Of a DNA stretch of 64,000 nucleotides, positions 21,825-33,362 are shown one piece after another. Made by a program: the position numbers and the translations under genes. Under the pieces are notes generated by a model that was not told where the DNA came from, ran no database searches, and saw only the letters and a list, made by a program, of their open reading frames with translations. Origin of the DNA: Herbaspirillum sp. SJZ107 (GTDB taxonomy: Bacteria > Pseudomonadota > Gammaproteobacteria > Burkholderiales > Burkholderiaceae_D); the NCBI RefSeq assembly GCF_006715485.1, contig NZ_VFNH01000004.1:310001-374000 (forward strand), written 5' to 3'. Position 1 is the first letter of the stretch. Every line of letters starts with the position of its first letter.

Positions 21825-22583
21825 ATGATTTTCAAAAGTTCGACCACCGCAGTACCCGACGCGCCGACGGTGCCGCGCCATATCGCCATCATCATGGATG
21901 GTAATGGCCGCTGGGCAACGAAACGGCTGCTGCCGCGTGTCGCCGGCCACGTCAAGGGCGTGGACGCCGTGCGCAAGATTGTCGAAAGCTGCGTGGATCG
22001 CGGCGTCGAGTACCTGACGCTGTTTGCATTTTCCTCGGAAAACTGGCGCCGTCCGGCCGACGAGGTGTCTTACCTGATGGGCCTGTTCGTCAGCGCGCTA
22101 GAGCGCGAAGTGGCGAAGATGCACGCGAATAACATCCGCCTGAAAGTCGTCGGCGACCTGTCGCGCTTCGACGCCAAGCTGCAGGACATGATCGCGAATG
22201 CCGAGCGCCGCACCGCCGGCAACACCCGCCTGACCGTCAGCATCTGCGCCAACTACGGCGGCCGCTGGGACATCATGCAGGCCACCAGCAAGATGATCGC
22301 CGCCAATCCGGGCGTGACCGAATTCACCGAAGAGATGCTGGCACCGCACCTGGCCATGGCCTACGCACCCGAGCCGGACCTGTTCATCCGTACCGGCGGC
22401 GAAGAGCGCATCTCGAACTTCCTGCTGTGGCAGCTGGCCTATTCCGAGCTGTACTTCACCGACACCTTCTGGCCCGATTTCTCGCCCGCGTCGCTGGACA
22501 CCGCGATTGCCTCCTACCAGAGCCGCGAACGCCGCTTCGGCCGCACCGGCGAGCAAGTTTCCAACAACGCCAAGACAAGCTGA
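21825..22583 (+). CDS. uppS: Isoprenyl transferase, undecaprenyl diphosphate synthase
   Basis: 252 residues. [13 protein letters not shown] near the N-terminus carries the catalytic Asp; further motifs are [13 protein letters not shown] and [20 protein letters not shown]. It adds isopentenyl units in cis to make the lipid carrier for peptidoglycan and O-antigen. Its TGA overlaps the ATG of cdsA. Confidence 0.98.
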   Translation: MIFKSSTTAVPDAPTVPRHIAIIMDGNGRWATKRLLPRVAGHVKGVDAVRKIVESCVDRGVEYLTLFAFSSENWRRPADEVSYLMGLFVSALEREVAKMHANNIRLKVVGDLSRFDAKLQDMIANAERRTAGNTRLTVSICANYGGRWDIMQATSKMIAANPGVTEFTEEMLAPHLAMAYAPEPDLFIRTGGEERISNFLLWQLAYSELYFTDTFWPDFSPASLDTAIASYQSRERRFGRTGEQVSNNAKTS

Positions 22584-23410
22584 TGCTGAAAACCCGCGTC
22601 GTCACCGCCATCGTCCTGCTGGCCATTTTGTTGCCAGTACTCTATTTCAACAATTTCACGGCGTTTGCGCTGGTGGCGACCGTGTTCTTCGGCGCCGCGA
22701 TCTGGGAATGTTTCCGCCTGTTCAATCCAGGCACCCAGAACGCCCACATCATCGCCATCATCTGGACCGTGGCCTTCGGCATCGCGCTGCAGTTCGGAAA
22801 GCTGAACACGGCCGTGTGGGCCGCGCTCAGCCTGGCGTTGTGGATCGCGCGCTTCGTGCCGTCGCTGAAGACCGGTCTGCCCGCGCTGGGCACGCCCGCG
22901 AACACGCTGCTGAGCCTGGTCTACGGTTTTGCCGTGGTCGGCTGCTTCGCGTCCATCGTCGACCTGTTCTCGCATTCGCCGTGGTACCTGCTGTCGGTGA
23001 TGGCGATCGTCTGGGTAGCCGACATCGGCGCCTATTTCGCCGGCAAGGCCTTCGGCAAGCGCAAGCTGGCGCCGACGATCTCGCCGGGCAAGTCGTGGGA
23101 AGGCGCGATCGGCGGCGGCATCGCGGTCCTGGTGATCGCGTCGCTGACCGTCGCCTTCGGCGGTCCGGCGTTCGCCGACACCTTCGCGGTGCGTGCCCAG
23201 CACACCTTCGGCTGGCCGGCCCTGATCGCGATCCTGGTGCTGATGACGGCCGCCAGCGTGGTTGGCGACCTGTTCGAATCCCAGCTCAAGCGCCGCGCAC
23301 AGATGAAGGACAGCAGCAACCTGCTGCCCGGCCACGGTGGCGTGCTCGACCGTATCGACGCCCTGATCCCGGTCTTGCCGCTCGCAGCCCTGATCGGCTC
23401 GCGGCTGTAA
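22583..23410 (+). CDS. cdsA: Phosphatidate cytidylyltransferase
   Basis: 275 residues from the ATG at 22583, coupled to uppS by a one-base overlap. It is an integral membrane protein with about eight hydrophobic segments. The family signature [20 protein letters not shown] is present, continuing into GVLDRID. It makes CDP-diacylglycerol, the precursor of all phospholipids. Confidence 0.97.
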   Translation: MLKTRVVTAIVLLAILLPVLYFNNFTAFALVATVFFGAAIWECFRLFNPGTQNAHIIAIIWTVAFGIALQFGKLNTAVWAALSLALWIARFVPSLKTGLPALGTPANTLLSLVYGFAVVGCFASIVDLFSHSPWYLLSVMAIVWVADIGAYFAGKAFGKRKLAPTISPGKSWEGAIGGGIAVLVIASLTVAFGGPAFADTFAVRAQHTFGWPALIAILVLMTAASVVGDLFESQLKRRAQMKDSSNLLPGHGGVLDRIDALIPVLPLAALIGSRL

Positions 23411-23531
23411 TCTTCCGCTTCGACATGGACGCGGCATCAAGGCGGCTTCAGGTTTTTGCAACTTCGGTGCAAAATCGCTGTCTCTGCAGTCTGGCCGATC
23501 TTTTCTGCTGCGTCCTCTAATGGAAATCCCC

Positions 23532-24701
23532 ATGCAACGCATCACCATCCTGGGCGCCACCGGCTCGATCGGCGTCTCGACCCTTGACGTGCTCGCGCGT
23601 CATCCCGAAACCTACCGCGTGGCCGCCCTCAGCGCCCACGGCCGCGTCGACGAACTGGCGGCCCAGTGCCGTCAATTCCGTCCGCAACGCGCCGTGGTCG
23701 GCTCGGCGGAGGCGGCAACGCGCCTGCGCGAACTGCTCGCCGGCCTCGACATCGACGTCGACTACGGCGAGCGGGCACTGTGCGAGATCGCCTCCAGCGC
23801 CGACACCGACACCGTGATGGCGGCCATCGTCGGTGCCGCCGGCCTGGCGCCGACCCTGGCCGCCGCCCGCGCCGGCAAGAAGGTCCTGCTGGCCAACAAG
23901 GAAGCGCTGGTGATGTCCGGCCAGCTGTTCATGGACGCGGTGCGCGAGCACAAGGCGACCCTGCTGCCGATCGACAGCGAGCACAATGCGATCTTCCAGT
24001 CGCTGCCTGCCCACTATGCGCGCGATCTCGACGCTGCCGGCGTCTCGAAGATCCTGCTGACCGCGTCCGGCGGCCCCTTCCTGCAACGCGCGGTCGAGAC
24101 GCTGGAGCATGTGACGCCGGAAGAAGCGTGCAAGCATCCGAACTGGTCGATGGGACGCAAGATCTCGGTCGACTCGGCCACCATGATGAACAAGGGCCTG
24201 GAAGTGATCGAGGCCCACTGGCTGTTCGGCGCCCCGGCCGACCGCATCGAGGTGCTGATCCATCCGCAGAGCGTGATCCATTCGATGGTGTCCTACGCCG
24301 ACGGTTCGGTGCTGGCGCAGCTGGGTAACCCCGACATGCGCACCCCGATCGCGCACGCGCTGGCCTATCCGGAGCGCATCGTGTCGGGCGTGGCGCCGCT
24401 CGATCTCACCGCCTGGTCGGCACTGCAGTTCCACCAGCCCGATTTCGCGCGCTTCCCCTGCCTGGCACTGGCTTTCGACGCCTTGCGCGCCGGCGGCACC
24501 GCGCCGGCCCTGCTGAACGCGGCAAACGAAGTCGCGGTGCAGGCCTTCCTGGACCGCCGCATCGGCTTCCGCGACATCGACCGCGTGGTACGCCGCGTGA
24601 TGGACGACAACCCGCACGGCGCCGCCTCCAGCATCGAGGCCGTGATGGCGCAGGATGCACGCGCGCGCGCGGCCGCCGAAGCCATCGTCTCGGCGCATTG
24701 A
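23532..24701 (+). CDS. dxr: 1-deoxy-D-xylulose 5-phosphate reductoisomerase
   Basis: 389 residues from the ATG at 23532 ([14 protein letters not shown]), which matches the family better than the in-frame ATG at 23520. Motifs: the NADPH-binding [28 protein letters not shown], and [20 protein letters not shown] for metal and substrate. It is the committed step of the MEP isoprenoid pathway and so works upstream of UppS. Confidence 0.98.
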   Translation: MQRITILGATGSIGVSTLDVLARHPETYRVAALSAHGRVDELAAQCRQFRPQRAVVGSAEAATRLRELLAGLDIDVDYGERALCEIASSADTDTVMAAIVGAAGLAPTLAAARAGKKVLLANKEALVMSGQLFMDAVREHKATLLPIDSEHNAIFQSLPAHYARDLDAAGVSKILLTASGGPFLQRAVETLEHVTPEEACKHPNWSMGRKISVDSATMMNKGLEVIEAHWLFGAPADRIEVLIHPQSVIHSMVSYADGSVLAQLGNPDMRTPIAHALAYPERIVSGVAPLDLTAWSALQFHQPDFARFPCLALAFDALRAGGTAPALLNAANEVAVQAFLDRRIGFRDIDRVVRRVMDDNPHGAASSIEAVMAQDARARAAAEAIVSAH

Positions 24702-24722
24702 TTCTATTGAGGGAGTAGGGCA

Positions 24723-26063
24723 ATGAATGTCATTCAGATGGCGCTGGCCTTCGTGCTGGCGCTCGGGCCCCTGGTCATCTTCCATGAGCTGGGCCACTAC
24801 GCGGTGGCGCGCCTGTGCGGCGTCAAGGTGCTGCGCTTCTCGATCGGCATGGGCCGCGTCGTGTGGTCGCGCCGCTTCGGGCCGGACCAGACCGAATGGG
24901 CGGTGTCGGCGCTGCCGATCGGCGGCTACGTCAAGATGCTCGACAGGCGTGACCCGACCACGGGTCCGGTTCCTGATGCCGATGTGGCGCGCGAGTTCAC
25001 CGGCCAGAACGTGTGGAAGCGCATCGCCATCGTTGCCGCCGGCCCGCTCGCCAACTTCCTGCTGGCGATCGTCGTCATCGCCGGCCTGTACATGCACGGC
25101 AAGGACGAACCGGGCACGCGCCTGGGCGCCATGGCGACCAACAGCGTCGCTTACCAGGCCGGCATCCGCGGCGGCGACGCCGTCACCGCCGTCAACGGCC
25201 GGCAGGTACAGGCCTGGACCGAACTGCGCTGGGAAATCATCCGCGCCGCCATGGACAAGCGCGAAGCCGACCTGACGCTGCGCGGCGCCCGCGGCGACAG
25301 CTACCGCGCGGTGCTGCCGGCCGCGCGCATCGCCGCGCTCGACGTCGACAGCGACGTGATGACGCTACTGGGCATGCCGATGTGGCGCCCGCGTCCGTCG
25401 ATCGACCAGGTCTTGCCCGACGGTCCCGGCGCCCGTGCCGGCCTGCGCCAGGGCGACGTGCTGGTGGCGGTCGACGGCAAGCCGCTGGCCGACTTCGTCG
25501 ACTTCAAGCGCGCCATCGGCGCCGCCCCCGGCCGCGCCGTGCAGCTCGACCTCGAGCGTGGCGGCCAGCCGCTGCGCGTGACCTTGACGCCGGAGCGCGA
25601 AGCGCGCAGCGGCGAAGGCCTGGCGCGCGTGATGCTGGCCCAGTCGCCCGAGATGGTGACCGTGCGCGCCGGCCTGTTCGACGCGCTGGGACGCGGCGTG
25701 CAGCGCACCTGGGAGACCGCGACGCTGACGCTCAAGATGATCGGCAAGATGATCGTCGGGGAAGCGTCCTTAAAGAATGTAACAGGCCCGATCACCATCG
25801 CCAAGGTCGCGAACCAGGCCGCAAGCTACGGCGTAGAGCCATTTCTGGAGTTTATTGCCTTTGTCAGTATCAGTCTTGGCATAATGAATCTGTTACCAAT
25901 TCCCATTCTGGATGGTGGCCATTTGCTGTATTATTCGCTGGAAGTTTTGACCGGACGCCCCTTGTCCGAGCGCTTCGCCGAGATGGCGCAGCGGGTTGGG
26001 GCGGGCCTGCTGTTCATGCTGATGGCGCTTGCCGTCTTCAACGACCTGGTGCGGCCGCTTTGA
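24723..26063 (+). CDS. rseP: RseP site-2 intramembrane metalloprotease
   Basis: 446 residues. The HExxH zinc site is HELGHYAVARLCG at residues 22 onward, inside the first membrane helix. PDZ domains fill the middle (RGGDAVTAVNGRQVQ, VLPDGPGARAGLRQGDVLVAVDG). The C-terminal LLPIPILDGGHLLYY supplies the third zinc ligand. It cleaves RseA-type anti-sigma factors in the envelope stress response. It sits 21 bp after dxr, next to bamA. Confidence 0.97.
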   Translation: MNVIQMALAFVLALGPLVIFHELGHYAVARLCGVKVLRFSIGMGRVVWSRRFGPDQTEWAVSALPIGGYVKMLDRRDPTTGPVPDADVAREFTGQNVWKRIAIVAAGPLANFLLAIVVIAGLYMHGKDEPGTRLGAMATNSVAYQAGIRGGDAVTAVNGRQVQAWTELRWEIIRAAMDKREADLTLRGARGDSYRAVLPAARIAALDVDSDVMTLLGMPMWRPRPSIDQVLPDGPGARAGLRQGDVLVAVDGKPLADFVDFKRAIGAAPGRAVQLDLERGGQPLRVTLTPEREARSGEGLARVMLAQSPEMVTVRAGLFDALGRGVQRTWETATLTLKMIGKMIVGEASLKNVTGPITIAKVANQAASYGVEPFLEFIAFVSISLGIMNLLPIPILDGGHLLYYSLEVLTGRPLSERFAEMAQRVGAGLLFMLMALAVFNDLVRPL

Positions 26064-26207
26064 AAAAGGGACATCGATACGGGTTCCCTGGCTCGAGGCG
26101 GCATAAGCGCGGGCGCAGAACATGTACCTTGTCCAACCGGGCACCTTGAAAAACCGCCGCGCAGGCGCTTGTTCGAGCTGTCCATGACTGACCCATTGAT
26201 TTTGCCA

Positions 26208-28541
26208 ATGAAATTACATCCTGATCGTCTTGTCTTGCCTTTCACCCGTCGACTGATCGGCGCCGCCGTGCTGGCCTTCTGTTCCGGCCACGCCCTGGCC
26301 GTGGCGCCGTTCGTCGTCAAGGACATCCGGGTCGAAGGCATCCAGCGGACCGAGGCAGGCACGGTGTTCAGCTACCTGCCGGTGCGCGTGGGCGAGACCT
26401 TCGACGACGACAAGGGTACCGCGGCGATCAAGGCCCTGTACGCGACCGGCTTCTTCAAGGACGTGCGCCTCGAAGAAGAAAACGGCGTGCTGGTGGTGCT
26501 GGTCGAGGAACGTCCGGCCATCAATACGGTGGACTTCACCGGCACCAAGGAATTCGAGAAGGACATGCTGGTCAAGGCGCTGAAGGACATCGGCGTCGGC
26601 GAGACCAAGATCTTCGACAAGGCCTCGGTCGACCGCGCCGAGCAGGAGCTCAAGCGCCAGTACCTGTCGCACGGCCTGTACGGCGTCAAGATCACCACCA
26701 CCGTGACCCCGATCGAACGCAACCGCGTGAACGTCATGTTCAACGTGGACGAGGGCGACGTCGCCAAGATCAAGGGCATCAACATCGTCGGCAACAAGGC
26801 CTTCAGCGACAAGGAACTGCGCCGGGTGCTGCAGCTGTCGACCTCGGGCTGGCTGACCTGGTACTCCAAGGCCGACCAGTACTCGAAGCAGAAGCTGACC
26901 GGCGACCTGGAAAACATCAAGTCCTTCTACCTGAACCGCGGCTACCTCGAGGTGGCGGTCGATTCGACCCAGGTCGCGATCACGCCGGACAAGAAGGACA
27001 TCTACCTCACCATCAACATCACCGAAGGCGAGAAGTACACCGTCAAGGGCATCAAGATGGATGGCGAGATGTTCGGCCGCGAGCAGGAACTGCGCAACCT
27101 GATCCTGCTGCAGCCGGGTGCGACCTTCTCGGGCGAACTGCTCGAAGCCTCGAACAAGCGTATTTCCGACCGCCTGGCAAGCTTCGGCTACGCCTTCGCC
27201 AACGTCACCGGCAACCCGGAAATCGACCAGGCCAAGCGCGAAGTCACCTTCACCTTCTTCGTCGATCCGGGCAAGCGCGCCTACGTGCGCCACATGACGA
27301 TCTCGGGCAACACCGTCACCCGCGACGAAGTGATCCGCCGCGAATTCCGCCAGTTCGAGAGCTCGTGGTACGACCCGAACCGCGTGAAGATGTCGCGCGA
27401 CCGCGTCGACCGTCTCGGCTACTTCAAGGACGTGACGGTGGAGACCCCCGAATCGCAGGGCACCACCGACCAGGTCGACGTCAATATCGCCGTCACCGAA
27501 CGCCCGACCGGCAACTTCATGGTCGGCGGCGCCTTCTCGCAGGCCGAGAAGTTCACCTTCACGGCGTCGATCACGCAGGCCAACTTCGCGGGCAGCGGCA
27601 ACACGATCGGCCTCGAGCTGAACACCGGTAAATACAATCGCACGATCTCGGTCGCGCAGACCAACCCGTACTTCACCGACGAGGGCATCTCGCGCGCCTT
27701 CCAGGTCTACCTGCGCACCTCGCGTCCGCCGGCACTGAACATCGGTTCGTACACGGTGCGCCAGCAGGGCGCCAACATGACCTTCGGCGTGCCGTTCTCG
27801 GAAAACGACACGGTCTACTTCGGCGCCGGCGTCGAGCGCACCAAGCTCGAAACCGACACCAGTTCGCCGACCCTGTACAAGACCTTCGTGTCGCAGAACG
27901 GCGGACCGGAGAGCGGTATCGGCACCGCCACCACCAATGCGATCCCGCTGACGGTGGCGTGGGGCCGCGACTCGCGCGACAGCACGGTCACCCCGACCCG
28001 CGGCCGCTACCAGCGCGCCAACCTCGAGGTCGACCTGTTCGGCGACGCCAAGTACTACCGCGCGATCTACGAGCACCAGTGGTACCGTCCGATCACGCGC
28101 TGGATGACGCTGGCGCTGAAGGGCGAGCTCGACTACGGTTCGGGCATCGGCAGCCACGCCTACCCGGTCTTCAAGAACTTCTACGGCGGCGGTATCGGTT
28201 CGGTGCGCGGCTACGAGAGTTCGTCGCTGGGTATCGTCGACCCGTACACGCTCGACGCGCTGGGCGGCGCCAAGCGCATCATCGGCAATGCCGAGCTGCA
28301 GTTCCCGTTCCCGGGCAGCGGCACCGACCGCAGCCTGCGCTGGTTCACCTTCGCCGACGGCGGCCAGGTGTACCAGGAAGGCCAGAAGATGCGCGCCTCG
28401 GAGCTGCGCTACTCGGCAGGTATCGGCCTGTCGTGGATTTCGCCGGTGGGACCGCTCAAGTTGAGTTATGCTAAGCCCTTGAATGCCAAGCCGGGCGACC
28501 GCCTGGAACGCTTCCAGTTCCAGATGGGTACCGGCTTCTGA
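26208..28541 (+). CDS. bamA: BamA outer-membrane protein assembly factor
   Basis: 777 residues from the ATG at 26208. In-frame starts at 26169 (TTG) and 26184 (ATG) are possible, but this one gives a compact signal peptide ending near GHALAVA. Five POTRA repeats cover roughly residues 30-430 (VKDIRVEGIQRTEAGTVFSY is in POTRA1). The C-terminal 16-strand barrel carries SVRGYESSSLG and ends in the aromatic F expected of outer-membrane proteins. It inserts beta-barrel proteins into the outer membrane. Confidence 0.97.
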   Translation: MKLHPDRLVLPFTRRLIGAAVLAFCSGHALAVAPFVVKDIRVEGIQRTEAGTVFSYLPVRVGETFDDDKGTAAIKALYATGFFKDVRLEEENGVLVVLVEERPAINTVDFTGTKEFEKDMLVKALKDIGVGETKIFDKASVDRAEQELKRQYLSHGLYGVKITTTVTPIERNRVNVMFNVDEGDVAKIKGINIVGNKAFSDKELRRVLQLSTSGWLTWYSKADQYSKQKLTGDLENIKSFYLNRGYLEVAVDSTQVAITPDKKDIYLTINITEGEKYTVKGIKMDGEMFGREQELRNLILLQPGATFSGELLEASNKRISDRLASFGYAFANVTGNPEIDQAKREVTFTFFVDPGKRAYVRHMTISGNTVTRDEVIRREFRQFESSWYDPNRVKMSRDRVDRLGYFKDVTVETPESQGTTDQVDVNIAVTERPTGNFMVGGAFSQAEKFTFTASITQANFAGSGNTIGLELNTGKYNRTISVAQTNPYFTDEGISRAFQVYLRTSRPPALNIGSYTVRQQGANMTFGVPFSENDTVYFGAGVERTKLETDTSSPTLYKTFVSQNGGPESGIGTATTNAIPLTVAWGRDSRDSTVTPTRGRYQRANLEVDLFGDAKYYRAIYEHQWYRPITRWMTLALKGELDYGSGIGSHAYPVFKNFYGGGIGSVRGYESSSLGIVDPYTLDALGGAKRIIGNAELQFPFPGSGTDRSLRWFTFADGGQVYQEGQKMRASELRYSAGIGLSWISPVGPLKLSYAKPLNAKPGDRLERFQFQMGTGF

Positions 28542-28552
28542 CCGGGAGTGTT

Positions 28553-29083
28553 ATGTTTAAGATCGTGAAAGCCCCTTTGCCGAAGCGCCTTTTGATGATG
28601 GCCGCCGTATGCGCCCTCGCGGCGGCAGGCGCGCAGGCGCAGGGGCAGGCTGCCGTGGGCCGCATCGGTTTCGTCTACACCGAAAGGCTGATGACGGAAT
28701 CGAAGCTGGCCAAAGCGGCCGACGCCAAGATGCAGGCCGAGTTCTCGAAGCGCCAGAAGCAGGTCGACGACATGGTGCAGCGCTTCAAGAGCGCGCGCGA
28801 GAAGTTCGACGAAGAGGCGCCCAAGCTGACCGACCTCGATCGCACCCGGCGTACGCGCGAGCTGCTCGACATGGAAAAAGACATGCAGCGCATGCAGCGC
28901 GAGTACAATGAGGACCTGTTCCAGCGCAAGAACGAAGAGCGCGCCGCGATCGCGCAAAAGGCGTTCAAGCTGATCGAGCAGGTCGCGGAACAGGAACATC
29001 TCGACGTGGTGCTGCAGGAAGCCGTCTGGACCAGTCCGCGCATCGACATCACTGACAAGATTCTCAAGCTGCTCGACAAATAA
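28553..29083 (+). CDS. skp: Periplasmic chaperone Skp/OmpH
   Basis: 176 residues with a signal peptide ending AAGAQAQG and a gggag ribosome binding site 11 bp after bamA. The mature part begins VGRIGFVYTERLM and continues as a long charged coiled coil (about 45-130), the tentacle region that holds unfolded outer-membrane proteins. It works with BamA. Confidence 0.95.
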   Translation: MFKIVKAPLPKRLLMMAAVCALAAAGAQAQGQAAVGRIGFVYTERLMTESKLAKAADAKMQAEFSKRQKQVDDMVQRFKSAREKFDEEAPKLTDLDRTRRTRELLDMEKDMQRMQREYNEDLFQRKNEERAAIAQKAFKLIEQVAEQEHLDVVLQEAVWTSPRIDITDKILKLLDK

Positions 29084-29106
29084 TCGGACGCTGAAAATAG
29101 AAGAAG

Positions 29107-29158
29107 TGCCGGCGAGGATCCGGCCTCCGGGCCGGCGCCTCGCCGGCATTATTTTTTT
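29107..29158 (+). terminator. Branched intrinsic terminator after skp
   Basis: An outer stem TGCCGGCGAGG (29107-29117) pairs with CCTCGCCGGCA (29138-29148) and encloses an inner hairpin CCGGCC/GGCCGG. A T-rich run follows to 29158. It lies before lpxD, so the lpx genes may have partly separate expression. Confidence 0.8.
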
Positions 29159-29176
29159 CAAAGAAGGAACGACCAC

Positions 29177-30235
29177 ATGGGCACTCGCCTGGGTGATTTG
29201 GTCGAACGCTTCGGCGGTCAGCTGGTAGGCGACCCGAACCTCGAGGTTCAGGGTATCGCGCCGCTCGACAGCGCCGGCGCTTCGCACATCAGCTTTCTCA
29301 GCAACAGCAAATTGCGTGCACTGGCCGCGCAGAGCGGGGCGGCCGCGCTGATCGTCGCGCCGCTCGACGACCAGACCGTGGCCGCGACCTACGAAGGCGC
29401 GCGCATCGTCACCACCAATCCCTACGCCTACTTCGCGCGCGCGGCCCAGTACTTCGCGGACCTCGACGCGATCGTGCCGGCACCCGGCATCCACCCCAGC
29501 GCCGTGGTGCACGAGAGCGCGCAGGTGGACCCGAGCGCCCACGTCGGCCCGAACGCCGTGATCGAAGCCGGCGCGGCCATCGGCCCGGGCGTGGTGATCG
29601 GCGCCGGCTGCTTCGTCGGCCGCGACGCCGAGATCGGCGAAGGCACGGAACTCTTCGCCAACGTGACCTTCCACGCCCGTTGCAAGATCGGCAAGCGCGG
29701 CATCCTGCACTCGGGCGCCGTGATCGGCACCGACGGCTTCGGCTTCGCGCGCGAAAACGGCGTGTACATCAAGATCCCGCAGACCGGACGCGTACTGATG
29801 GGCGACGACGTCGACATCGGCGCCAACACCACGGTCGACCGCGGCGCCCTGGCCGACACCGTCATCGAGGACGGCGTCAAGCTCGACAACCAGATCCAGA
29901 TCGGCCACAACTGCCATATCGGCGCCAACACGGCGATGGCGGGCTGCGTGGGGGTAGCCGGCAGCGCCAGGATCGGCAAGAATTGCACCTTCGGCGGCGC
30001 GGCGATGGTGCTGGGCCACCTGGAAATCGCCGACAACGTCCATATCTCCTCGGGCACGATGGTATCGCGCTCGGTGCTGGAGCCGGGGCAATACACCGGC
30101 TTCTACCCGATGGCCAAGAATGCGGAATGGGAAAAGAGCGCCGCGATCGTGCGCAACCTGAACACGATGCGCGAGAAAATGCGGATGCTGGAAAAACAGA
30201 TCAAACAACTGACGGAAGCTACAGAACAAAAATGA
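29177..30235 (+). CDS. lpxD: UDP-3-O-(3-hydroxyacyl)glucosamine N-acyltransferase
   Basis: 352 residues, with aagaagga before the ATG. An N-terminal uridine-binding domain precedes a long left-handed beta-helix of hexapeptide repeats (for example [17 protein letters not shown]). [11 protein letters not shown] carries the catalytic histidine. It adds the second acyl chain in lipid A synthesis. Its stop overlaps the fabZ start. Confidence 0.97.
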   Translation: MGTRLGDLVERFGGQLVGDPNLEVQGIAPLDSAGASHISFLSNSKLRALAAQSGAAALIVAPLDDQTVAATYEGARIVTTNPYAYFARAAQYFADLDAIVPAPGIHPSAVVHESAQVDPSAHVGPNAVIEAGAAIGPGVVIGAGCFVGRDAEIGEGTELFANVTFHARCKIGKRGILHSGAVIGTDGFGFARENGVYIKIPQTGRVLMGDDVDIGANTTVDRGALADTVIEDGVKLDNQIQIGHNCHIGANTAMAGCVGVAGSARIGKNCTFGGAAMVLGHLEIADNVHISSGTMVSRSVLEPGQYTGFYPMAKNAEWEKSAAIVRNLNTMREKMRMLEKQIKQLTEATEQK

Positions 30236-30732
30236 CGACTGAACAGACCAAGACCGAATCGAAGATCCTGGGCATCAACGAAATCAAGGAATACCTGCCG
30301 CACCGCTACCCGCTGCTGCTGGTGGACCGCGTGGTCGACTACGAGATCGGCAAGACCATCACCGCCATCAAGAACGTCACCGTCAACGAAGAGTTCTTCA
30401 ACGGCCACTTTCCGCACAAGCCGGTGATGCCGGGCGTGCTGATGATCGAGGCGCTGGCCCAGACCGCCGCCATCCTGTCCTTCATGACCATGAACGTGAA
30501 ACCGGACGAGAATTCGGTGGTCTACTTCGTCGGCATCGACAACGCGCGCTTCAAGCGTCCGGTCGAGCCGGGCGACCAGCTGGTCATGACCGTCGAGATC
30601 GTGCGCACCTCGCGCGGCATCTGGAAATACAAGGCCACCGCCAGCGTCGACGGCAAGGTCGCGGTGGAAGGCGACCTGATGTGCACCATCCGCGCCAATG
30701 AATCGGCGAACGGCGCCGCAGCGGGGCAGTAA
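30232..30732 (+). CDS. fabZ: 3-hydroxyacyl-[ACP] dehydratase FabZ
   Basis: 166 residues from the ATG at 30232, overlapping lpxD by 4 bp. [15 protein letters not shown] and [19 protein letters not shown] contain the catalytic His and Glu of the hotdog fold. It dehydrates hydroxyacyl-ACP in fatty acid elongation and competes with LpxA and LpxD for substrate, which explains its place between them. Confidence 0.98.
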   Translation: MTTEQTKTESKILGINEIKEYLPHRYPLLLVDRVVDYEIGKTITAIKNVTVNEEFFNGHFPHKPVMPGVLMIEALAQTAAILSFMTMNVKPDENSVVYFVGIDNARFKRPVEPGDQLVMTVEIVRTSRGIWKYKATASVDGKVAVEGDLMCTIRANESANGAAAGQ

Positions 30733-31532
30733 TGAGCAAGATCCACCCAAGCGCGATCGTCGATCCCAAGGCCGAGCTGGACAGCTCGGTCGAGGTCGGC
30801 CCGTACTCCATCGTCGGTGCCAACGTGCGCATCGGCGCCGGCACCCGCGTCGGACCGCACGTGGTCATCGAAGGCCACACGACGATCGGCAAGGACAACC
30901 ACATCTTCCAGTTCGCGTCCCTGGGCGCCCAGCCGCAGGACAAGAAGTGGGCCGGCGAGCCGACCCGCCTGGTCATCGGCGACCGCAACACGATCCGCGA
31001 ATTCTGTACCTTCAATACGGGTACGGCGCAGGACGAAGGCGTGACCTCGCTCGGCGACGACAACTGGATGTCGGCCTACACCCACCTGGCGCACGATTGC
31101 CGCGTCGGCAGCAACACGATCTTCTCGAACAACGCCCAGCTGGCCGGCCACGTCCACGTGGGCGACTGGGCGATCCTGTCGGGCTACTGCGGCGTGCACC
31201 AGTTCTGCAAGATCGGCGAGCATGCCTTCATCGGCATGTACACCAGCCTGACCCAGGACGTGCCGCCGTTCGTGCTGGTCTCGGGCAATCCGGCCGAGGC
31301 GCACGGCATCAACATCGAAGGCCTGAAGCGCCGCGGCTTTACGCGCGAGCAGATCAACGGCCTGCGCACCGCCTACAAGCACATCTACCGCTCCGGCCTG
31401 ACGCTGGAAGAGGCCAAGGCCAAGCTGGCGGAAGAGGAAGCCGCCGACGGCGCGCTCGAAACCGGCGCTGCGCCCTACATCCGCGCGATGCGCGAATTCC
31501 TCGGCACCACCAGCCGTGGCATCGTCCGCTGA
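30732..31532 (+). CDS. lpxA: UDP-N-acetylglucosamine acyltransferase
   Basis: 266 residues; its ATG overlaps the fabZ stop by one base. It is a hexapeptide-repeat beta-helix beginning [14 protein letters not shown], with the catalytic histidine in [11 protein letters not shown] and the characteristic [15 protein letters not shown]. It performs the first acylation of lipid A synthesis. Confidence 0.98.
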   Translation: MSKIHPSAIVDPKAELDSSVEVGPYSIVGANVRIGAGTRVGPHVVIEGHTTIGKDNHIFQFASLGAQPQDKKWAGEPTRLVIGDRNTIREFCTFNTGTAQDEGVTSLGDDNWMSAYTHLAHDCRVGSNTIFSNNAQLAGHVHVGDWAILSGYCGVHQFCKIGEHAFIGMYTSLTQDVPPFVLVSGNPAEAHGINIEGLKRRGFTREQINGLRTAYKHIYRSGLTLEEAKAKLAEEEAADGALETGAAPYIRAMREFLGTTSRGIVR

Positions 31533-32703
31533 ACGTCCGGTGTCGCCGCAGTGCTCTCTTGCGCTGGTGGCCGGTGAAGTCTCCGGCGACATGCTGGCCG
31601 CCCGCCTGATGGCTGGCCTGAAGCCGCGCCTGCCTGGCGTGGCCTTCAGCGGCATCGGTGGCCCGCGCATGCACGAGCAGGGCCTGGCGTCCGACGTGGC
31701 GATGGAAACGCTCACCGTGCGCGGCCTGCTGCCGGTGCTGCTGCGCTACCGCGAACTGAAAGGCATCCAGAACACGCTGCGCGAGCGCCTGTTACTTGAG
31801 AGACCGGCCGCCTTCATCGGCGCCGACTACCCAGGTTTCAACCTCGGCCTGGAAGAGCAGCTGCGCGCTGCCGGCATCCCGACCGTGCACTTCGTCGGGC
31901 CGCAGATATGGGCCTGGCGCGGCGGCCGCATCAAGAAGATCCAGCGCGCGGTGTCGCACATGCTGCTGATCTTCCCGTTCGAGGAAGCGCTGTACCGCGC
32001 CGCCGGCGTGCCGGCCACCTACATCGGCCATCCGCTGGCGGAACAGATCCCGCTGCAGCCGGACGTGGCCGGCGCCCGGCGCCGCCTCGGCATCCCGCAG
32101 GATGCGAAGGTGGTCACCGTCATGCCGGGCAGCCGCATGTCTGAGATCAAGTACCTGACCGAACCCTACCTGCGCACGGTGCAGCTGCTGGCGCGGTGGG
32201 CTGGCAGCAACGGCGCGGTGCGTTTCATCGCGCCGATGGCGGGCGAGCGCCAAAAGGCGTATTTTATGGGGCTGAGGGACCAGGCCGGCCTGCAGGACGT
32301 GCCCCTGACGCTGGTCGATGGCCAGTCGCACGACTGCATCGCCGCCGCCGATGCGGTGCTGGCGGCATCCGGCACGGCGACGCTCGAGGTGGCGCTGTAC
32401 AAGAAGCCGATGGTGATCGCGTACAAGGTGCTGCCGGCCGAATGGATGATCATCCGCCACATGGGCTACCTGCCGTGGATCGGACTGCCGAACATCCTGG
32501 CGCGCGAGTTCGTGGTGCCGGAATTCCTGCAGCACGCGGCCACGCCGGCAGCGCTGGCGGACGCGCTCTGGGTCCAGCTGACCGACGAGAACAACCGGGT
32601 GCGCCTGCAGCAGCGCTTCCTGGACATGCATCACAGCCTGCTGCGCGACAGTGGCGGCCTCAGCGCCGATGCGGTGCTGCAGGTAATAGGTAAAGCAAAA
32701 TGA
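31516..32703 (+). CDS. lpxB: Lipid-A-disaccharide synthase
   Basis: 395 residues; the start lies inside the lpxA 3' end (17-bp overlap). Motifs: [46 protein letters not shown] and [10 protein letters not shown]. It joins UDP-diacylglucosamine and lipid X at the inner membrane (GT19 family). Confidence 0.97.
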   Translation: MASSAERPVSPQCSLALVAGEVSGDMLAARLMAGLKPRLPGVAFSGIGGPRMHEQGLASDVAMETLTVRGLLPVLLRYRELKGIQNTLRERLLLERPAAFIGADYPGFNLGLEEQLRAAGIPTVHFVGPQIWAWRGGRIKKIQRAVSHMLLIFPFEEALYRAAGVPATYIGHPLAEQIPLQPDVAGARRRLGIPQDAKVVTVMPGSRMSEIKYLTEPYLRTVQLLARWAGSNGAVRFIAPMAGERQKAYFMGLRDQAGLQDVPLTLVDGQSHDCIAAADAVLAASGTATLEVALYKKPMVIAYKVLPAEWMIIRHMGYLPWIGLPNILAREFVVPEFLQHAATPAALADALWVQLTDENNRVRLQQRFLDMHHSLLRDSGGLSADAVLQVIGKAK

Positions 32704-33362
32704 GAAAGAAGAAGTTCGATTTCTACCCCGGCCTCCCGGCCAGGAACCGTCCGTTCACGCTCGAGGACGTCGTCTGCGGCGTGGACGAGGCCGGACGCGG
32801 TCCGCTGGCCGGGCCGGTGTACGCGGCGGCCGTGATCCTCGACCCGAGCCGGCCGATCGAAGGCTTGCGCGACTCCAAGAAGCTGACCGAGGCGCGGCGC
32901 GACGAGCTGGCCCCGATCATCAAGGAACAGGCGCTGGCCTGGGCCATCGCCGAGTGCTCGCATCACGAGATCGACACCATCAACATCCTGCAGGCCACCA
33001 TGCTGGCGATGCGGCGCGCGGTGGAAGCGCTGCACACGCTGCCGACCATCGCCCTGATCGACGGCAACCGCTGTCCGCAATTCACGGTGTCGACCATCCG
33101 CGCCCATGCGGTGGTGGAGGGTGACGACAAGGTGCATGCGATTTCGGCCGCCTCGATCCTGGCCAAGACCGCGCGCGACGCCGCCCTGGTCGCGCTGCAT
33201 GCCGCCTACCCGGAATACGCCTTCGACCAGCACAAGGGCTACTCGACCGCGCTGCACCTGGAACGCCTGCGCCTGCACGGCCCGTGCCCGGTGCACCGCC
33301 GCTCGTTTGCACCGGTCAGGGCGCTGCTGGAGCCGGACCTGTTCGAAAGCGCGCCCGCATGA
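32700..33362 (+). CDS. rnhB: Ribonuclease HII
   Basis: 220 residues, overlapping lpxB by 4 bp. [20 protein letters not shown] holds the Asp-Glu pair of the active site, and [12 protein letters not shown] and [12 protein letters not shown] follow. It removes ribonucleotides and RNA from RNA-DNA hybrids. Confidence 0.97.
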   Translation: MRKKKFDFYPGLPARNRPFTLEDVVCGVDEAGRGPLAGPVYAAAVILDPSRPIEGLRDSKKLTEARRDELAPIIKEQALAWAIAECSHHEIDTINILQATMLAMRRAVEALHTLPTIALIDGNRCPQFTVSTIRAHAVVEGDDKVHAISAASILAKTARDAALVALHAAYPEYAFDQHKGYSTALHLERLRLHGPCPVHRRSFAPVRALLEPDLFESAPA